Assembly: GCF_007671675.1 (NCBI RefSeq)
Contig: NZ_VCGW01000009.1
Location: forward strand, 16,280-80,279
DNA from: Marinobacter maritimus
GTDB taxonomy: Bacteria; Pseudomonadota; Gammaproteobacteria; Pseudomonadales; Oleiphilaceae
Direction of reading: 5' to 3'
Length of the DNA: 64,000 bases
The notes below the pieces were generated by a model. It saw only the letters and a program-made list of their open reading frames with translations, searched no databases and was not told the DNA's origin. Positions 62,167 through 64,000 of the stretch are shown piece by piece (within the stretch, counting starts at the first letter, position 1; the number at the start of each line of letters is the position of its first letter). A program made the position numbers and the translations under genes.

Positions 62167-63306
62167 ATGATTCCACGCACGCTCTTTGACGCTGACCTTG
62201 ATGGCTTTCGGGATTCCGTTCGGAAATTCCTGGAACAAGAAGCCGCGCCTTACCATGAGCAGTGGGAGAAAGACGGACAGGTCAGCCGCGAATTGTGGCA
62301 AAAAGCGGGCGAGCTGGGCTTTTTGTGTCCGACTATGCCTGACGAGTACGGCGGCGTTGGCGCTGACTTCCGTTACAGCGCGGTTGTGATGGAGGAGATC
62401 TCGCGGGCCGGGCTTTCCGGTATCGGTTGGACTCTGCATTCCGATATTGTTGCTCCCTACATACTGAACTACGGCTCCGAAGAGCAGAAGCAAAAGTACC
62501 TGCCTAAAATGGCCTCTGGTGAGATCATCACCGCAATTGCCATGAGTGAGCCGGGTGCAGGCTCCGACCTTCAGGGTGTTAAAACCAACGCCATCAAAAA
62601 CGACGATCACTATGTCCTGAACGGCTCCAAAACCTTTATTACCAACGGCCAGCTGGCAGATCTGGTGATTGTTGTCGCCAAAACTGATCCGAAAGAAGGT
62701 GCAAAAGGCATTAGCCTGTTGCTGGTTGAAACCGCCTGGGAAGGTTTTGAAAAAGGCCAGAATCTGAACAAGGTCGGCATGAAGGCTCAGGACACCTCCG
62801 AGCTGTTCTTCCAGGACGTCAAAGTGCCCGCAGGAAACCTGCTCGGCCCCATGGAAGGGCAGGGCTTTTTCCAACTGATGTCGGAACTGCCCGCCGAGCG
62901 CCTGCAGATCGGTCTCACGGCTATTGCCTCCGCAGAAGCCGCCTGGCAGTGGACGCTTGATTACGTCAAAGAGCGTAAGGCTTTCGGAAAGCCGGTGATC
63001 AAATTCCAGAACACCCGCTTCAAAATGGCTGAGATGAAGGCCGAAATCACCGCAGCCCGGGTGTTCACCGATCGTTGCCTGGAGCTGCACCTGGAGAAGA
63101 AGCTCGACATACCAACCGCCGCGATGCTGAAGCAGTATACGACGGACCTGCAGTGCCGGGTGATGGATGAGTGTGTGCAGTTGCACGGTGGTTACGGCTA
63201 CATGTGGGAATACCCGATTGCCCGCGCCTGGGCAGACTCACGCGTTCAGCGCATCTACGGCGGAACCAACGAAATCATGAAAGAGATCGTTGCGCGCGCG
63301 TTTTAA
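62167..63306 (+). CDS. Acyl-CoA dehydrogenase (LCAD/IVD-like)
   Basis: This 379-residue flavoenzyme oxidises an acyl-CoA at the alpha-beta bond. FAD-binding parts: AMSEPGAGSDLQG near 125, KTFITNGQLADL near 155, and RKAFGKP near 277. The catalytic base seems to be Glu244 in PAERLQIG, the position used by long-chain and isovaleryl-CoA dehydrogenases, since the medium-chain position reads IYGGTNE with Gly. MWEYPIARA near 345 also resembles long-chain enzymes. The start ATG 62167 follows TGAGG. A hairpin follows the stop. Confidence 0.93.
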   Translation: MIPRTLFDADLDGFRDSVRKFLEQEAAPYHEQWEKDGQVSRELWQKAGELGFLCPTMPDEYGGVGADFRYSAVVMEEISRAGLSGIGWTLHSDIVAPYILNYGSEEQKQKYLPKMASGEIITAIAMSEPGAGSDLQGVKTNAIKNDDHYVLNGSKTFITNGQLADLVIVVAKTDPKEGAKGISLLLVETAWEGFEKGQNLNKVGMKAQDTSELFFQDVKVPAGNLLGPMEGQGFFQLMSELPAERLQIGLTAIASAEAAWQWTLDYVKERKAFGKPVIKFQNTRFKMAEMKAEITAARVFTDRCLELHLEKKLDIPTAAMLKQYTTDLQCRVMDECVQLHGGYGYMWEYPIARAWADSRVQRIYGGTNEIMKEIVARAF

Positions 63307-63321
63307 TCCGTACGCGGCAAG

Positions 63322-63350
63322 AGCCTCGGAGTCGGTCTCCGGGGCTTTCC
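63322..63350 (+). terminator. Probable terminator after the acyl-CoA dehydrogenase gene
   Basis: AGCCTCGGAG (63322-63331) and CTCCGGGGCT (63337-63346) form a ten-base stem with one T-G pair and a five-base loop, followed by a short TTCC tail. The T-run is weak. Confidence 0.55.
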
Positions 63351-63439
63351 TGTTACCAAACTTTACAAATTGCCAAGCCCATCAAGGTCTCCTTCAGCGA
63401 CATCTCTTAAAGTAACGGTACAACCTCTAACAAGGATAA

Positions 63440-63892
63440 ATGGTTGCCGTGATGAATCGCCTGATTTGCCTGCCCGTTTCCATTCTTTTTCTCACCATTG
63501 CCGGCTGCGGTAAGGAATCCGATGAGTTGCCTGTGGACGGGCGTAACTTCGACGGTGTGCAATACAGTGTTCCGGCGCCTTACACCGGCAAGGTGATAGA
63601 CGGCTACCTTAAAAACGCCCGGGTATGGCTGGATATGGACGGCGACAGCCAATACACGCCAGGGCCCTTTGTATACGAGCTGGCGTCTGGCCGGAAGGTT
63701 ACGCTGCCTTCCGGGGAGCCCACCGCCATGAGTGAAGTGGGAGGGCGGTTCTCGCTGGATACTGCCGAGTTGGCGCTGGATCCTGAAGTGGGGCCCAATA
63801 TTGACCCGCGCAAATTCCCCCTGTTCGCCTTGGCGCTTCCGGGGAAAACCCTGGAGCAGACCCGCCGCGGCGAAGTTCGTGAATTTTACTAA
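63440..63892 (+). CDS. Lipoprotein of unknown function, probably truncated
   Basis: This 150-residue protein has a lipoprotein signal with lipobox LTIAGC (Cys23). The mature part has VPAPYTGKVIDGYLKNARVW and DMDGDSQYTPGPF, a pattern of acidic residues (DMDGDS) that could bind calcium, then LPSGEPTAMS and FSLDTAEL. From memory, this stretch is the beginning of much longer lipoproteins in Marinobacter-like genomes; here the frame ends soon after PGKTLEQTRRGEV, and the sequence beyond becomes AT-rich at once. A truncation is therefore likely but not proven. The start ATG 63440 follows AAGGA. Confidence 0.6.
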   Translation: MVAVMNRLICLPVSILFLTIAGCGKESDELPVDGRNFDGVQYSVPAPYTGKVIDGYLKNARVWLDMDGDSQYTPGPFVYELASGRKVTLPSGEPTAMSEVGGRFSLDTAELALDPEVGPNIDPRKFPLFALALPGKTLEQTRRGEVREFY

Positions 63893-63902
63893 TTTCACCA
63901 TC

Positions 63903-63931
63903 TTGTCATTTGTATACTAGAATACTGTTAT
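63903..63931 (+). promoter_or_regulatory. Promoter-like site near the right end
   Basis: TTGTCA (63903-63908) and TGTTAT (63926-63931) are separated by 17 bases. It points out of the window, and its gene is not visible. The surrounding 110 bases are about one third GC by eye. Confidence 0.4.
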
Positions 63932-63964
63932 AACGCGTTTTTTAGCGCCAATATGAGTCTTATA

Positions 63965-63983
63965 TATAATGACAATCATCATT
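63965..63983 (+). promoter_or_regulatory. Fur-box-like site
   Basis: The 19 bases beginning TATAATGACAATCATC match the classical Fur consensus at 15 of 19 positions. The first six are themselves TATAAT, so Fur bound here could cover a -10 element. The regulated gene would lie to the right of the window; iron uptake is the usual role. Confidence 0.5.
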
Positions 63984-64000
63984 AACCCCACCACAATCTC

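Noticed and set aside
62868..62930. Suspected loss of the catalytic base in the acyl-CoA dehydrogenase, because IYGGTNE has Gly at the medium-chain position
   Set aside because: The Glu-Arg pair in PAERLQIG supplies the base at the alternative long-chain/isovaleryl position, so the enzyme looks complete.
62035..63186. A 383-codon open frame antisense to the acyl-CoA dehydrogenase gene
   Set aside because: The plus-strand gene has all family motifs; the antisense frame has none and no ribosome-binding site.

Overview
The window is a gene-dense stretch (about 60 protein genes, no gap over 300 bases, GC estimated by eye in the mid-to-upper fifties) of a chromosome from a marine-type gammaproteobacterium. 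The gene orders (the division and cell-wall cluster ending in lpxC, then dciA, M23 peptidase, secA and argJ; proA-nadD-rsfS-rlmH-mrdA-rodA-rlpA-dac-ybeD-lipB; mpl-ubiX) and the protein sequences fit Marinobacter or a close relative best. The genus is an inference from family knowledge, not a database result. I saw no rRNA, tRNA, CRISPR array, prophage or transposase gene.

Layout. 1-17141 (+): the dcw cluster, entered inside rsmH: ftsL, ftsI, murE, murF, mraY, murD, ftsW, murG, murC, ddl, ftsQ, ftsA, ftsZ, then lpxC. Most junctions overlap by a few bases. 17153-23028: dciA (-), an M23 peptidase, secA and argJ. 23031-25329: a Nudix-ThiE fusion, moaC and ribA. 25406-29447 (-): dxs, ispA, xseB and an NRDE protein. 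29551-32692 (+): a TauE/SafE permease, lgt, thyA and folA, with a perfect 29-bp inverted repeat between thyA and folA. 32671-36566: a DEAD-box helicase (-), a thioesterase (+), a haloalkane-dehalogenase-like protein with an altered nucleophile (-) and an orphan gene (-). 36682-42209: AI-2E-type permease, a small secreted peptidoglycan-binding-like protein, ilvD (-), a cNMP/HDOD protein and a LonN-like protein. 42215-45674 (-): three membrane-protein genes joined by ATGA overlaps, two degenerate GGDEF proteins followed by a DedA-PAP2 fusion. 45809-54869 (+): the proA to lipB series, including the elongasome genes mrdA and rodA. 54866-59827: a complete diguanylate cyclase (-), an ABC1 kinase (+), a YqaA-like protein (-), a glutaredoxin (+) and a pyrophosphate-type phosphofructokinase (-). 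59991-64000: mpl, ubiX, an acyl-CoA dehydrogenase, a probably truncated lipoprotein gene, and an AT-rich end with a promoter and a Fur-box-like site facing out of the window.

How it fits together. The dominant theme is the cell envelope: precursor synthesis (murC-G, mraY, ddl), septal synthesis and division (ftsL/I/W/Q/A/Z), lateral-wall synthesis (mrdA, rodA), trimming and remodelling (rlpA, dac, M23), recycling (mpl), lipid A (lpxC), lipoproteins (lgt), isoprenoid supply for the lipid carrier (dxs, ispA) and secretion (secA). The most interesting unexplained item is the coupled 42215-45674 operon. Its last gene fuses two domains that belong to families involved in recycling the polyprenyl lipid carrier, and its first two genes encode membrane proteins whose GGDEF domains have lost the catalytic motif.
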